Counted from the stretch's first letter, positions 35,745 through 44,499 are shown. The stretch is DNA of 64,000 nt from Streptomyces toxytricini (GCF_014649915.1 NZ_BMTY01000009.1:167497-231496), one strand, 5' to 3'. Notes: a model not told the origin generated them from the letters alone. Numbers and translations: made by a program.

Positions 35745-36419
35745 GTGAGCCGCAGCCTTCGACGCGGCGCCCTCGCCGCCACCGCCGTCGTGTTCTCGAT
35801 CGCCTCGCTGGCCGCCTGCGGTGCGGGCAACGACGCGCAGACGCTGAAGATCAAGCCGGACAACGCCGCCGCCTCCAAGGGCGACATCATGGTCCAGAAC
35901 GCGCTGGTGATCACCGGCAAGGACCGCAAGGGGTCGGCCGTCGTCTCCGCGACCGTCTTCAACGAGGGCGACAAGCCGCAGACGATCGACGCGATCACCC
36001 TGCCGGGCTCCAAGGGCAAGGTCGTCCTGAAGGGTGCCGAGGGCGCCTCCGGCAAGGTCACCGTCCCCGCCGGCGGCTCCGTCGTCCTCGGCGGCAAGGG
36101 CAACCCCTCCGCGGTGATCGAGGGCGGCACCGAGGCCGTGAAGGACGGCGACGTCCAGAAGGTCGTCTTCAAGCTCAGCAACACCGGCGACGTCGAGCTG
36201 GAGGCGTTCGTCTGGCCGAACACCGGCATGTACGCGGGCTTCGGCCCGACCGAGGCCCCCGCCGCCGCCCCGTCCGCCTCGGGCAGCCCGGCCGCCTCGC
36301 CGTCCGCCGGCCCGTCGGGCTCGCCGTCCGGCTCCCCGGCCGCCACCCCCGCGGGTGCGGCGTCGGGTTCCCCGGCCGCGTCGCCCTCGGGCTCCGCGTC
36401 GCACGCCGCCGGCCACTGA
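35745..36419 (+). CDS. Lipoprotein, DUF461 / copper-chaperone-like
   Basis: A 224-residue lipoprotein. The signal sequence ends in SLAACGAG (lipobox Cys about 26). A beta-sandwich follows (about 33-165: DIMVQNALVITG, SAVVSATVFNEGDKPQTIDAITLP, VVFKLSNTGDVELEAFVWP) of the DUF461 type, distantly like PCu(A)C chaperones but without an obvious H-x-M metal set. The C-terminus is a long Ala/Pro/Ser-rich linker ending HAAGH, suggesting wall-spanning spacing. It converges with phoP and shares the hairpin at 36440-36478. Function not established. Confidence 0.82.
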   Translation: MSRSLRRGALAATAVVFSIASLAACGAGNDAQTLKIKPDNAAASKGDIMVQNALVITGKDRKGSAVVSATVFNEGDKPQTIDAITLPGSKGKVVLKGAEGASGKVTVPAGGSVVLGGKGNPSAVIEGGTEAVKDGDVQKVVFKLSNTGDVELEAFVWPNTGMYAGFGPTEAPAAAPSASGSPAASPSAGPSGSPSGSPAATPAGAASGSPAASPSGSASHAAGH

Positions 36420-36439
36420 GACCCGGCAGCAGCCCACAC

Positions 36440-36478
36440 GGAAGGGCCCCGTCCGCAGCGCGCGGACGGGGCCCTTCC
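36440..36478. terminator. Bidirectional terminator between lipoprotein gene and phoP
   Basis: A 17-bp perfect stem (GGAAGGGCCCCGTCCGC and complement) with a 5-nt loop lies between two convergent stops. Confidence 0.85.
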
Positions 36479-36497
36479 CACAGGTGCCTCCGGCGGC

Positions 36498-37178
36498 CTA
36501 CGGCTCGAACTTGTAGCCGAGGCCGCGGACGGTGACGAGGTAGCGCGGCGCCCCCGGGTCCGGCTCGATCTTGGCGCGCAGGCGCTTGACGTGCACGTCG
36601 AGCGTCTTGGTGTCGCCGACGTAGTCCGCGCCCCACACCCGGTCGATCAGCTGCATGCGCGTCAGCACCCGGCCGGCGTTGCGCAGCAGCATCTCCAGCA
36701 GGTCGAACTCCTTCAGCGGCAGGTCCACCTTGGCCCCGCCGACGGTCACCACGTGCCGGTCGACGTCCATGCGGACCGGGCCGGCCTCCAGCGCGGCCGG
36801 GGCGACCTCCTCCGGCTCGCCGCGGCGGCGCAGCACCGCGCGGATGCGGGCGACCAGCTCGCGCGAGGAGAACGGCTTGGTGACGTAGTCGTCGGCTCCT
36901 ATCTCCAGCCCCACGACCTTGTCGATCTCGCTGTCCTTGGCGGTCACCATGATGACGGGGACGTTGGAGCGGCCGCGCAGCTGCCGGCACACCTCCGTGC
37001 CGGGCAGGCCGGGGAGCATCAGGTCGAGGAGGACGAGGTCGGCGCCGTTGCGCTCGAACTCGTCGAGGCCGTCGGGCCCCGTCGCGGCGACCGCGACCTC
37101 GAATCCCTCCTTGCGGAGCATGTAGGAGAGGGCGTCGCTGAAGGATTCCTCGTCCTCGACGACGAGCACACGGGTCAC
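36498..37178 (-). CDS. phoP: Phosphate response regulator PhoP (OmpR family)
   Basis: A 226-residue response regulator that controls the phosphate regulon and represses many secondary-metabolite genes under phosphate limitation. Receiver: acidic E8-D9, phospho-acceptor D52 in VLLDLMLPG, and K in DDYVTKPFSSREL. The winged-helix C-terminus has DLPLKEFDLLEMLL, LTRMQLIDRVWG, DVHVKRLRAKIE and VRGLGYKFEP. It follows phoR by 46 bp on the same strand; the neighbour phoU identifies the pair. Confidence 0.97.
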   Translation of the reverse strand: MTRVLVVEDEESFSDALSYMLRKEGFEVAVAATGPDGLDEFERNGADLVLLDLMLPGLPGTEVCRQLRGRSNVPVIMVTAKDSEIDKVVGLEIGADDYVTKPFSSRELVARIRAVLRRRGEPEEVAPAALEAGPVRMDVDRHVVTVGGAKVDLPLKEFDLLEMLLRNAGRVLTRMQLIDRVWGADYVGDTKTLDVHVKRLRAKIEPDPGAPRYLVTVRGLGYKFEP

Positions 37179-37224
37179 GGAAGGACCTCCGGGGCAGGGT
37201 TGGGCGGTTCTGGCGTTCTGTGGA

Positions 37225-38454
37225 TCAGGCGGGGGTCGGGTGGCCGGGGGTGGGCGACGGGTCCGCCTCCCCGGCCGGGGCCCGGGAGGGGCCCGTGGAC
37301 GCGGCCGCCTCGGGCAGGCGCAGCGTGAACGTGGAGCCCTGGCCCTCCGAGCTCCACACGCTGACCTCCCCGCCGTGGGAGGCCGCCACGTGCTTGACGA
37401 TCGCGAGGCCGAGGCCCGTTCCCCCGGTGGCGCGGGAGCGGGCCGGGTCGACGCGGTAGAAGCGTTCGAAGATCCGCTCGCGGTCCTTCTCGGGGATGCC
37501 GATGCCCTGGTCGGTGACGGCGATCTCGATCAGGTCGCCGCCCGGGGCGGTGACACGGCGGGCGGCGATCCCGACGCGGGTCCGGGCGGGACTGTAGTTG
37601 ACGGCGTTCTCCACCAGGTTGCCCAGGGCCGCCGCGAGCTGGCCGCGGTGCCCCCAGACGCGCAGGTCGGCGGTGCCGCCGGAGGCCATGGTGATGTGCT
37701 TCGCGGACGCGGTGTGGCGGCAGCGGTCGATCGCCTCCTCCACCAGCGTGTCCACGCGGACGGGCTCGGCGTCGTCCAGCGGGTCGTCGTTCTGCACCCG
37801 GGAGAGGTCGATGAGCTCTTGGACGAGGTTGATCAGCCGGGTCGCCTCGATCTGCATGCGGCCCGCGAAGCGGCTGACCGCCTCGGGGTCGTCGGCGGCG
37901 TCCATGACGGCCTCGGACAGCAGGGAGATCGCGCCCACCGGCGTCTTCAGCTCGTGCGAGACGTTCGCGACGAAGTCGCGGCGCACGGCCTCGATGCGGC
38001 GGGCCTCCGTGAGGTCCTCGACCAGCAGCAGCACCAGCCGGGAGCCGAGCGGCGCCACGCGCGCCGAGACGGCGAGGGCCTCCCCGCGGCCGGTGCCGCG
38101 GCGCGGCAGGTCCAGCTCGACCTGGCGTATCTCCCCGTCCCGGCGGGTGTCGCGGGCCATGTGCAGCATCGGCTCGACGGCGAGCCTGCCGCCGCGGACG
38201 AGCCCGAGGGCGTACGCGGCGGAGCTGGCCTTGACCACCGCGTCGCCCTCGTCGAGCACGACGGCGGAGGAGCGGAGCACCGAGAGCACGGTGTCGACAC
38301 CGGGCGGGAGCACCGCGTTGATGTCGGGGCGCATGGAGCTCCGGGTGGGGCGGGCCTGGTCGCGCTCGCTCCAGCGGAACGCCAGCGTGGCGACGACACC
38401 GGTGCAGGCACCGGCTATCGCTGCAGCTGCGGCGACCGCCGCGTTCACGTCCAT
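37225..38454 (-). CDS. phoR: Phosphate sensor kinase PhoR
   Basis: A 409-residue membrane histidine kinase. One N-terminal hydrophobic segment (about 3-25), a PAS-like region (about 50-150), the HisKA box VANVSHELKTPVGAI with the phospho-His, and the ATPase boxes NLVENAVNYSP, VTDQGIGIPEKD and GTGLGLAIVKH. A Pro/Ala tail ends the protein. First gene of phoR-phoP, divergent from phoU across 210 bp containing a PHO box. Confidence 0.96.
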   Translation of the reverse strand: MDVNAAVAAAAAIAGACTGVVATLAFRWSERDQARPTRSSMRPDINAVLPPGVDTVLSVLRSSAVVLDEGDAVVKASSAAYALGLVRGGRLAVEPMLHMARDTRRDGEIRQVELDLPRRGTGRGEALAVSARVAPLGSRLVLLLVEDLTEARRIEAVRRDFVANVSHELKTPVGAISLLSEAVMDAADDPEAVSRFAGRMQIEATRLINLVQELIDLSRVQNDDPLDDAEPVRVDTLVEEAIDRCRHTASAKHITMASGGTADLRVWGHRGQLAAALGNLVENAVNYSPARTRVGIAARRVTAPGGDLIEIAVTDQGIGIPEKDRERIFERFYRVDPARSRATGGTGLGLAIVKHVAASHGGEVSVWSSEGQGSTFTLRLPEAAASTGPSRAPAGEADPSPTPGHPTPA

Positions 38455-38527
38455 GCGTCCAGGTTAAGCAGGCGCGACGGCACTTCCCCAGCCGTTCGGG
38501 GGGCGCCTCGAACAGTCGTCGCCCAGA

Positions 38528-38560
38528 GTTCACCGCGGCGACGGGGCCGATTCACTTCCG
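38528..38560. promoter_or_regulatory. PHO box (PhoP-binding direct repeats)
   Basis: Three contiguous 11-bp units: GTTCACCGCGG (38528-38538), the weak CGACGGGGCCG and ATTCACTTCCG (38550-38560). Units 1 and 3 match the GTTCACC-type consensus and stand on the same helix face. Lying between divergent phoR-phoP and phoU, it is expected to control both. Confidence 0.75.
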
Positions 38561-38664
38561 GTGCCGGAGTCGGACGCGTACGCCGTCCAGCGTGTCACCG
38601 TGGGGTTCGAGCCCGCATCCGGCCCGGCCCCGGGCACCGCGCAGTAGGCCAAGAGAGGGACACC

Positions 38665-39342
38665 ATGCGTGACGCGTACCACGAGGAACTGGACTCGATC
38701 GGCGAGAGCCTCGTCGAGATGGCCCGGCTGGTCGGCTCCGCCATCGGGCGGGCCACGACGTCCATGCTCGACGCCGACCTGAAGCTCGCCGAGAGCGTCA
38801 TCGCGGCCGACCAGAAGATCGACGACCTCCAGCACGACCTGGAGGCCCGTGCCATCGCGCTGCTCGCCCGGCAGCAGCCGGTCGCCACCGACCTGCGGAT
38901 CGTGGTGACCTCGCTGCGCATGAGCGCCGACCTGGAGCGCTCCGGCGACCTCGCGCAGCACGTGGCCAAGCTGGCGCGGCTGCGGTTCCCGGACGCGGCG
39001 GTCCCGCGGGACCTGCACGCGACGATCCTGGAGATGGGGCAGCTGGCGCAGCGGCTGATGGCGAAGGCCGCCGAGGTGATCATCACGAAGGACGTGGACC
39101 TGGCGCTCCAGCTGGAGACGGACGACGACGAGATGGACCAGCTGCACCGCACGCTGTTCCAGCACCTGATGGACGACCGCTGGAAGCACGGCATCGAGAC
39201 GGCCGTGGACGTGACGCTGCTGGGCCGCTACTACGAGCGGTTCGCGGACCACGCGGTGTCGGTGGCCAAGCGCGTCGTGTACCTGGTGACGGGCGAGCAC
39301 GCGGACGAGCTCCAGGCGCCGGTCCCGCCGGAGGCGGTCTGA
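38665..39342 (+). CDS. phoU: Phosphate signalling protein PhoU
   Basis: A 225-residue helical PhoU with two three-helix repeats, each holding the metal-cluster motif seen as RMSADLERSGDLAQHVAKLA (first, in parts) and GRYYERFADHAVSVAKR (second). It links the Pst transporter to PhoR in other bacteria. GAGAGGGA lies six bases before the ATG at 38665. Divergent from phoR-phoP; no pst genes are in the window. Confidence 0.96.
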   Translation: MRDAYHEELDSIGESLVEMARLVGSAIGRATTSMLDADLKLAESVIAADQKIDDLQHDLEARAIALLARQQPVATDLRIVVTSLRMSADLERSGDLAQHVAKLARLRFPDAAVPRDLHATILEMGQLAQRLMAKAAEVIITKDVDLALQLETDDDEMDQLHRTLFQHLMDDRWKHGIETAVDVTLLGRYYERFADHAVSVAKRVVYLVTGEHADELQAPVPPEAV

Positions 39343-39371
39343 CCGGGCACCCGGCCGGCCGGGGCCGGACC

Positions 39372-39420
39372 CCGCACGGGCGCCGTCGAGCGCCTGTGCG
39401 CCGTTGACGCGCCCGTGCGG
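39372..39420 (+). terminator. Inverted repeat after phoU
   Basis: CCGCACGGGCG (39372-39382) pairs with CGCCCGTGCGG (39410-39420) across a 27-nt loop with its own small stem. It ends 61 bp before the Cys-rich peptide start and contains a TTGACG that could be that gene's -35 element. Confidence 0.5.
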
Positions 39421-39481
39421 CTGGGCATGAATGAGGCGGAAGGCAGTAGGCCCACGCGTACACCGCCTGCGAGGAGGAACC

Positions 39482-39631
39482 ATGCCCGATTCCCCCGTCC
39501 CCGTCACTCCGGAGTCCGACCGGGAGCCGGCTCCGGAGCCGCTGCGGCTCCCCCTGCTCGCGGCCTGCGGCTGCGGCTCCGGCTGCGGCTGCGGCTGCCA
39601 GTCCGGAGCCCCCTGCCAGTGCGGCGGCTGA
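39482..39631 (+). CDS. 49-residue cysteine-rich peptide
   Basis: A very short gene with a strong ribosome site (GAGGAGGAA, 3-4 bases before the ATG). The product has an acidic Pro-rich N-terminal half (PDSPVPVTPESDREPAPEP) and a C-terminal half with seven cysteines in alternating Cys-Gly form (CGCGSGCGCGC, then CQCGG). There is no signal peptide, so it is probably cytoplasmic and could bind a soft metal ion. It lies 139 bp after phoU and is closed by its own hairpin. I know of no named family; a metallothionein-like role is a guess. Confidence 0.65.
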   Translation: MPDSPVPVTPESDREPAPEPLRLPLLAACGCGSGCGCGCQSGAPCQCGG

Positions 39632-39662
39632 CACCGCCCACCACGGCTCCGCCGAACACCCG

Positions 39663-39702
39663 GGAGCCCCCCCGGCCGCGCATGCCGCGGCCGGGGGGCT
39701 CC
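39663..39702 (+). terminator. Terminator after the Cys-rich peptide
   Basis: GGAGCCCCCC(C)GGCCGCG pairs with GCGGCCGGGGGGCTCC around a small loop, 32 bp beyond the peptide stop. Its strength supports the small gene being transcribed as a separate unit. Confidence 0.8.
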
Positions 39703-39822
39703 TGCGCGCTGCGCCGGGGCCGGTCCCCGGGCAGGCACTTCTTCGCCCGTTTTCACGGCGCCGGGACGTGCTGCCCGCTACGCTGCGCAGTCCGGTCGGT
39801 GTCCACAAGGCGGGGGATCCCA

Positions 39823-40185
39823 ATGAGGCGCAAGGACCCGGAGTACCAGCAGGCGGTCGTAGCCGCCGTGGCGATCCTGCGGCAGCGGGCCCGGGTGGAA
39901 GGGACCCTCACGTACGGGGAGCTGAGTGCCGAGTTGGAGGCTCGGGGCTTCGACTCGATACCGCCGTACCGCGGAGTCATGACCTACCTGCTCAAGGACG
40001 TCTGCCTGCACGGCAACGAGGACGGACGGGCGCCGATGCTCTCGGCGATCGTGGTGAACAAGGCGAGCCGGAAGCCGTCCGATCAGTTCTCGACGCTCGC
40101 ACGCTCCGTCCCGTTCTCCCGGCCCGCCGACTGGACCTGGCAGGACGAGCAGCGGGACGTGTTCGCCCGGTACAGCGAGGAGTGA
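39823..40185 (+). CDS. Hypothetical protein, 120 residues, accessory patch
   Basis: A soluble basic-then-acidic protein with no signal. Visible features: an N-terminal helix with QQAVVAAVAILRQRARVEGTLTYGELSAELEARGF and a central PYRGVMTYLLKDVCLHGNED (in parts), then SAIVVNKASRKPS, a pattern that could be a small winged-helix-like or MGMT-like fold. GGGGGA lies 5-6 bases before the ATG. Third-position bias is weaker than that of the core genes, suggesting an accessory gene. I have seen no assigned function for this type; it stands 344 bp ahead of the ParA gene on the same strand. Confidence 0.7.
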   Translation: MRRKDPEYQQAVVAAVAILRQRARVEGTLTYGELSAELEARGFDSIPPYRGVMTYLLKDVCLHGNEDGRAPMLSAIVVNKASRKPSDQFSTLARSVPFSRPADWTWQDEQRDVFARYSEE

Positions 40186-40528
40186 TGGCCGGGAGCCCGG
40201 CCCGCGGACGACGCGCGGACCGGGGCTCCTTCGGGCCGATTACTTCTTCTTGCCCTGGTCGTTGAACCGGCCTGCGGCTTTAACCGCCACCTCGGCCCTG
40301 ACCTGCGGTCGGGCGGTCAGCGGTTGTCACCCTTGGCTGCCCTTTGGCAACCGTCCCACGGCGCACAGACGACCCGAGTAGCCAGGCGTCGGCTTCAGCT
40401 GGGCGTATCGCAACCGGTACCCAGAGACCAAGCCGATGTACGCTTTTGACGATCTTGCGTCACATTGGGACGTGACACTGTCGACATCGGACGGTAGCGT
40501 GTCCGCATCCGACAATCTAGGGGCCCCA
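40186..40528. other. Left flank of the ParA gene with a gpmA-end-like sequence
   Basis: No gene is seen. At 40242-40270 the minus strand could encode a tail ending N-D-Q-G-K-K-K-stop, nearly the same as the gpmA C-terminus at 41780. Just before the ParA start are GTCAC/GTGAC (40460-40477) and CGGAC/GTCCG (40489-40506) inverted repeats that may be operators. Confidence 0.5.
40242..40268. repeat. Imperfect copy of the gpmA 3' end (left att-like repeat)
   Basis: CTTCTTGCCCTGGT at 40246-40259 is identical to 41783-41796, the last codons of gpmA, and similarity continues beyond (CGTTGAACCG here, TCTTGACCG there). The two copies bracket the ParA gene in direct orientation, as att sites do when an element inserts at the 3' end of a gene. 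Confidence 0.5.
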
Positions 40529-41548
40529 GTGACCGTGTATGCGTTCTGGAACAACAAGGGCGGCACCGGCAAGACGAGCCTGTGCTTTCAGTCGATCTGC
40601 TTCTACGCTGACCAGCATCCCGATGAGCGCATTCTGGCCATAGATGTCTGTCCGCAGGCCAACCTGTCCGAGCTCTTCCTCGGAGGCCTCGCGAACGACG
40701 GCAGCGGGAAGCTGCTCGCCCGCCAGGGCGAAATGCCTCGCGCTACGATCGGCGGCTACTTCCAGCAGAGGCTGCCTTCGCCTTACTCTCCGCCCAGCAT
40801 CTCGGCGATGGACTTCGTAACGACGCCCAGCCAGTACAACCCCGCTGTGCCCGAAAACATCGACCTGGTCTGCGGTGATCCCCTGCTGGAGCTCCAGGCA
40901 AACGCGATATCCACTCTGGCGAACAACCAGATCCCTGGGACGAATGCGTGGCTGTCGGTCATCGACTGGATCCGTGACCTTCTGGCGCCCATCAAAGACC
41001 AGTACGACGCGATCTTCGTCGACTGCAACCCGAGCTTCTCGATCTACACGCAGATCGCGCTGTCCGCAGTGGACCGCCTGATCCTTCCCGTCATGGCGGA
41101 TGACTCCTCTCGCCGGGCCATTCAGAACGCCTTCTCCCTCGTATACGGCCTGAAGCTTCCCTCGGACATCTACGCCACCTACGCGTTCGCCACGCGCCTC
41201 AGGGAGGCGGACCGCGAGCTGCCGCGGGTGCACGCGATCGCCAAGAACCGCCTCACTCAGTACATGGGTCCCGCATCGGCCTACGCGGCCGTACTACGTT
41301 CGATCGATAGCGACGTAGCCAAGCTGCTGCAAAGCAATCCCGAGATCTTCACGTTCGACGAGCACTCGAAGGGAGTGGTGGACATCCGCGACTTCCAGAC
41401 CACTGGCGTTGTTGCGTTCGCTCGCGGATGCCCGCTGTACGCCCTGCAAGCCGGGCGCCTCGACGTGATGGGACACCGGGTGTCGGTACACGAGGACTAC
41501 AGGCAGAACTGCGTCGCGGCTATGAACGATCTGACGTCGATGCTGTAA
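40529..41548 (+). CDS. Orphan ParA-family ATPase
   Basis: A 339-residue deviant-Walker ATPase of the ParA/MinD/Soj class. Walker A is NNKGGTGKT (8-16) with the signature lysine K10, motif A' is DVCPQANLSELF, and Walker B is DAIFVDCNPSF. GTG at 40529 is chosen because AGGGG lies five bases upstream and it puts the strand right before Walker A, as in the family; an ATG at 40436 would add 31 unlike residues. Codon use is less GC-biased than in the flanking genes. There is no ParB partner or centromere repeat. It lies between duplicated gpmA ends, suggesting a remnant of an integrated element; a defence or maintenance role is equally open. Confidence 0.85.
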   Translation: MTVYAFWNNKGGTGKTSLCFQSICFYADQHPDERILAIDVCPQANLSELFLGGLANDGSGKLLARQGEMPRATIGGYFQQRLPSPYSPPSISAMDFVTTPSQYNPAVPENIDLVCGDPLLELQANAISTLANNQIPGTNAWLSVIDWIRDLLAPIKDQYDAIFVDCNPSFSIYTQIALSAVDRLILPVMADDSSRRAIQNAFSLVYGLKLPSDIYATYAFATRLREADRELPRVHAIAKNRLTQYMGPASAYAAVLRSIDSDVAKLLQSNPEIFTFDEHSKGVVDIRDFQTTGVVAFARGCPLYALQAGRLDVMGHRVSVHEDYRQNCVAAMNDLTSML

Positions 41549-41726
41549 GGCAGTAGATGGCCGGTAGGGGCCAGCGATCAGCGCGGGCGCAGCGGCCCTA
41601 CCCGCGTGGACCGACGTACCGCTGGCCGCCGCCCTGCCGGTGCCCGCCCTGGTCGCAGCGCGGATCCGGATCCGTCGGCAGGTCCGGCGCGCCTGACGGC
41701 CCACAGACAGACCCGAGGCAACGAGA

Positions 41727-41763
41727 AGCCCCCTACCAGCTGGAAATTAGCAAGTAGGGGGCT
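41727..41763. terminator. Hairpin between the ParA gene and gpmA
   Basis: AGCCCCCTAC (41727-41736) pairs with GTAGGGGGCT (41754-41763); followed rightward by GTTTC. It lies 179 bp past the ParA stop and 17 bp past the gpmA stop, so it can serve both. Confidence 0.75.
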
Positions 41764-41779
41764 GTTTCGCGCCTTGGGA

Positions 41780-42538
41780 CTACTTCTTGCCCTGGTTCTT
41801 GACCGCCTCGATGGCGGCCGCCGCGGCCTCCGGGTCGAGGTAGGTGCCGCCCGGGTTGAGGGGCTTGAAGTCGGCGTCGAGCTCGTACGCGAGCGGGATG
41901 CCGGTCGGGATGTTCAGGCCCGCGATGTCGGCGTCGGAGATGCCGTCCAGGTGCTTGACGAGGGCGCGCAGGCTGTTGCCGTGCGCGGCGACCAGGACGG
42001 TGCGGCCGGCCAGCAGGTCCGGGACGATGCCGTCGTACCAGTACGGCAGCATGCGGCCGACGACGTCCTTCAGGCACTCCGTGCGCGGGCGCAGCTCCGG
42101 CGGGATCGTCGCGTAGCGCGCGTCGTCCGACTGGGAGAACTCGGTGCCGTCCTCGAGCGGCGGCGGCGGGGTGTCGTAGGAGCGGCGCCACAGCATGAAC
42201 TGCTCCTCGCCGAACTCGGCGAGGGTCTGCGCCTTGTCCTTGCCCTGGAGGGCGCCGTAGTGGCGCTCGTTCAGGCGCCAGGAGCGGTGGACCGGGATCC
42301 AGTGGCGGTCGGCGGCCTCCAGGGCCAGCTGCGCGGTGCGGATGGCGCGCTTCTGGAGGGAGGTGTGCACGACGTCGGGGAGCAGGCCGGCGTCCTTCAG
42401 CAGCTCACCGCCGCGGACCGCCTCCTTCTCGCCCTTCTCGTTGAGGTTGACGTCCACCCAGCCGGTGAACAGGTTCTTCGCGTTCCACTCGCTCTCGCCG
42501 TGGCGGAGCAGGATCAGCTTGTACGGTGCGTCGGCCAT
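41780..42538 (-). CDS. gpmA: 2,3-bisphosphoglycerate-dependent phosphoglycerate mutase
   Basis: A 252-residue glycolytic enzyme interconverting 3- and 2-phosphoglycerate. The phospho-histidine motif [10 protein letters not shown] (about 9-18), the [13 protein letters not shown] block and the second histidine in [14 protein letters not shown] are present. The C-terminus ends [17 protein letters not shown] ends seven bases before the ATG and no ribosome site lies between, so the message is probably leaderless. Its 3' end is repeated at 40242-40268. Confidence 0.96.
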   Translation of the reverse strand: MADAPYKLILLRHGESEWNAKNLFTGWVDVNLNEKGEKEAVRGGELLKDAGLLPDVVHTSLQKRAIRTAQLALEAADRHWIPVHRSWRLNERHYGALQGKDKAQTLAEFGEEQFMLWRRSYDTPPPPLEDGTEFSQSDDARYATIPPELRPRTECLKDVVGRMLPYWYDGIVPDLLAGRTVLVAAHGNSLRALVKHLDGISDADIAGLNIPTGIPLAYELDADFKPLNPGGTYLDPEAAAAAIEAVKNQGKK

Positions 42539-42692
42539 GCACAGGAGCCTAATGGACGCCTCCGGCGGGCGGCACGCGGTGCCGGGGGGCCGTGGATTGA
42601 CGGTGCGCGTCAATCCGGTGGCTTGCGGAAGGCCCAGAACCGTAGGGTGCGGACTGCTTGGGAGGCACTTACACATTCGGGGGGATTGCGTC

Positions 42693-44006
42693 ATGTCCGC
42701 GGGAAGTCTCATACGTGCCGCACGCGAGAGCGTGGAGGGGCTGCCTCGGGCGTTCTGGTGGCTGTGGGCGAGCACGCTCGTCAACCGGCTGGGAGCGTTC
42801 GTCGCCACGTTCATGGCGCTGTACCTGACGCTGGAGCGCGGCTACTCGGCGTCGTTCGCGGGGCTCGTGGCGGCGCTGCACGGTCTGGGCGGCGTCGTGT
42901 CCTCGCTGGCGGCCGGGGTGATGACGGACCGGCTGGGGCGGCGGCCGACGATGCTGGCGGCGAACCTGGCCACGGCCGGGTCGGTGGCGCTGCTGGGGTT
43001 CATGGAGCACCCGGCGGCGATCGCCGCGGTGGCCATGATGGTCGGCATGGCGTCGAACGCCTCCCGGCCGGCGGTGTCGGCGATGCTGGCGGACATCGTC
43101 CCGCCCGAGGACCGGGTGCGGGCCTTCGCCCTGAACTACTGGGCCATCAACCTGGGCTTCGCGATCAGCTCGGTCGCCGCGGGGTTCGTCGCCGAGTACA
43201 GCTACCTGGCGGGCTTCCTCGGGGAGGCGGCGCTGACCCTGGTCTGCGCGGTGCTCGTGTACGTGAAGCTGCCGGAGTCGCGGCCCGCTGCGGAGGCCGG
43301 TGCCGGCGGCGGTGCGGCAGGGGGCGCCGGGGCGGCCGGGCCGGAGGTGTCGCTGGGGACGGTGCTGCGGGACGGCCGGTTCATGGGCGTCGTCGGGCTG
43401 TCGTTCCTGATCTCGATGATCTTCATGCAGGGCTCGGTCGGCCTGCCGGTCGCGATGGGCGCCGCCGGCTTCACGCCGGGCGAGTACGGCCTGGCGATCT
43501 GCGTGAACGGCGTGATGATCGTCCTGCTGCAGATCCCGGTGACGCGGTTCATCGAGCACCGCGACCCCCGGCGGCTGCTGGTGCTCTCCGCGCTGCTGGC
43601 GGGCTGGGGGTTCGCGCTGACGGCGTTCGCCGGGCCGCTGTGGGCGTACGCGCTGACGGTCGCGGTGTGGACGCTGGCGGAGATCGTGAACTCGCCGACG
43701 CAGATGGAGCTCGTCGTCCGGCTGTCTCCGGTACAGGGCCGGGGCCGCTACCAGGGCATGTACACGATGTCGTGGTCGGTGGCGGCGCTGGTCGCGCCGC
43801 TGATGGCGGGCTATGTCGTCGACGAGTTCGGCGCGGCGTGGCTGTGGGGGTCGGCCGGCGTGCTGGGCACGGTCGCGGCGGGCGGCTACTGGCTGCTGAT
43901 GCGGCGGCTGCCGGCCCGCGGGGCGGCGGCCGCGGAGTCCGCCGCCGCGCCGGTGAAGCCGGCTCCCGCCCGGGCGGGAGCGGCCGCGGCCGCCGCGGAC
44001 GCGTAG
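42693..44006 (+). CDS. Major facilitator superfamily transporter
   Basis: A 437-residue membrane protein with about 12 predicted helices in two halves joined by a Gly/Ala linker (about 205-225). The MFS loop 2-3 signature is seen as [15 protein letters not shown], and a second-half copy lies in [16 protein letters not shown]. This is the drug/sugar efflux type, but the substrate is unknown. A TAGGGT hexamer (about 42642) and GGGAGG / GGGGGGA purine runs precede the ATG. Divergent from gpmA. Confidence 0.9.
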   Translation: MSAGSLIRAARESVEGLPRAFWWLWASTLVNRLGAFVATFMALYLTLERGYSASFAGLVAALHGLGGVVSSLAAGVMTDRLGRRPTMLAANLATAGSVALLGFMEHPAAIAAVAMMVGMASNASRPAVSAMLADIVPPEDRVRAFALNYWAINLGFAISSVAAGFVAEYSYLAGFLGEAALTLVCAVLVYVKLPESRPAAEAGAGGGAAGGAGAAGPEVSLGTVLRDGRFMGVVGLSFLISMIFMQGSVGLPVAMGAAGFTPGEYGLAICVNGVMIVLLQIPVTRFIEHRDPRRLLVLSALLAGWGFALTAFAGPLWAYALTVAVWTLAEIVNSPTQMELVVRLSPVQGRGRYQGMYTMSWSVAALVAPLMAGYVVDEFGAAWLWGSAGVLGTVAAGGYWLLMRRLPARGAAAAESAAAPVKPAPARAGAAAAAADA

Positions 44007-44013
44007 GCGGGCG

Positions 44014-44499
44014 TCAGTCCGCCGGGCGGGTCAGGTGGCGGAAGGCGTCGAGGTTCCGGGTCGACTCGCCCCGGGCGGTCCGCCACTCGTACTCCTTCTT
44101 GATCGCCGTGGCGAAGCCCAGCTCCAGGAGGGTGTTGAACGCGCCGTCCGCCGCCTCCAGGACGGTTCCGAGCAGCCGGTCGAGCTCCTCGGCGGTGACC
44201 ACGGTCAGCGGGAGCCGGGCCGTGAGGTAGACGTCGCCGAGGCGGTCCACGGCGTACGCCATCCCGTACAGCTTGAGGTTGCGCTCCAGCAGCCAGCGGT
44301 GGACGCCGGCCTCGTTCTCGTCGGGGTGGCGGATCACGAACGCGTTGACCGACAGCGAGTGCCGGCCGACCTTGAGCGAGCAGGTCGTGGACAGCTTGCG
44401 GGTGCCGGGGAGCTGGACGACGTACGTGCCCGGAGTCGGGCTCTCCCAGGTCAGCTCGGCGCCGTTCAGCGCGCTCTCGATGATCGCGGTGTCAGCCAT
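44014..44499 (-). CDS. YbjN-domain protein
   Basis: A 161-residue soluble protein of the YbjN family, related in fold to type III secretion chaperones. It shows a [19 protein letters not shown] strand region, [23 protein letters not shown] and [12 protein letters not shown]. In actinobacteria this gene commonly lies beside mshA, as here. TACGCT ends six bases before the ATG. Its stop-proximal partner relation: mshA ends inside its first codons (8-bp overlap), so mshA transcription reads into it. Role unknown. Confidence 0.88.
   Translation of the reverse strand: MADTAIIESALNGAELTWESPTPGTYVVQLPGTRKLSTTCSLKVGRHSLSVNAFVIRHPDENEAGVHRWLLERNLKLYGMAYAVDRLGDVYLTARLPLTVVTAEELDRLLGTVLEAADGAFNTLLELGFATAIKKEYEWRTARGESTRNLDAFRHLTRPAD

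Noticed and set aside
38591..38625. GGGGTTCGAGCCC sequence resembling a tRNA T-arm upstream of phoU
   Set aside because: No acceptor stem, D-arm or anticodon arm can be drawn around it; it is a chance match in the phoU leader.
41557..41757. 66-residue open frame after the ParA gene
   Set aside because: Pro/Arg/Ser composition, no ribosome site, overlaps the terminator hairpin; another frame in the same stretch looks no better.
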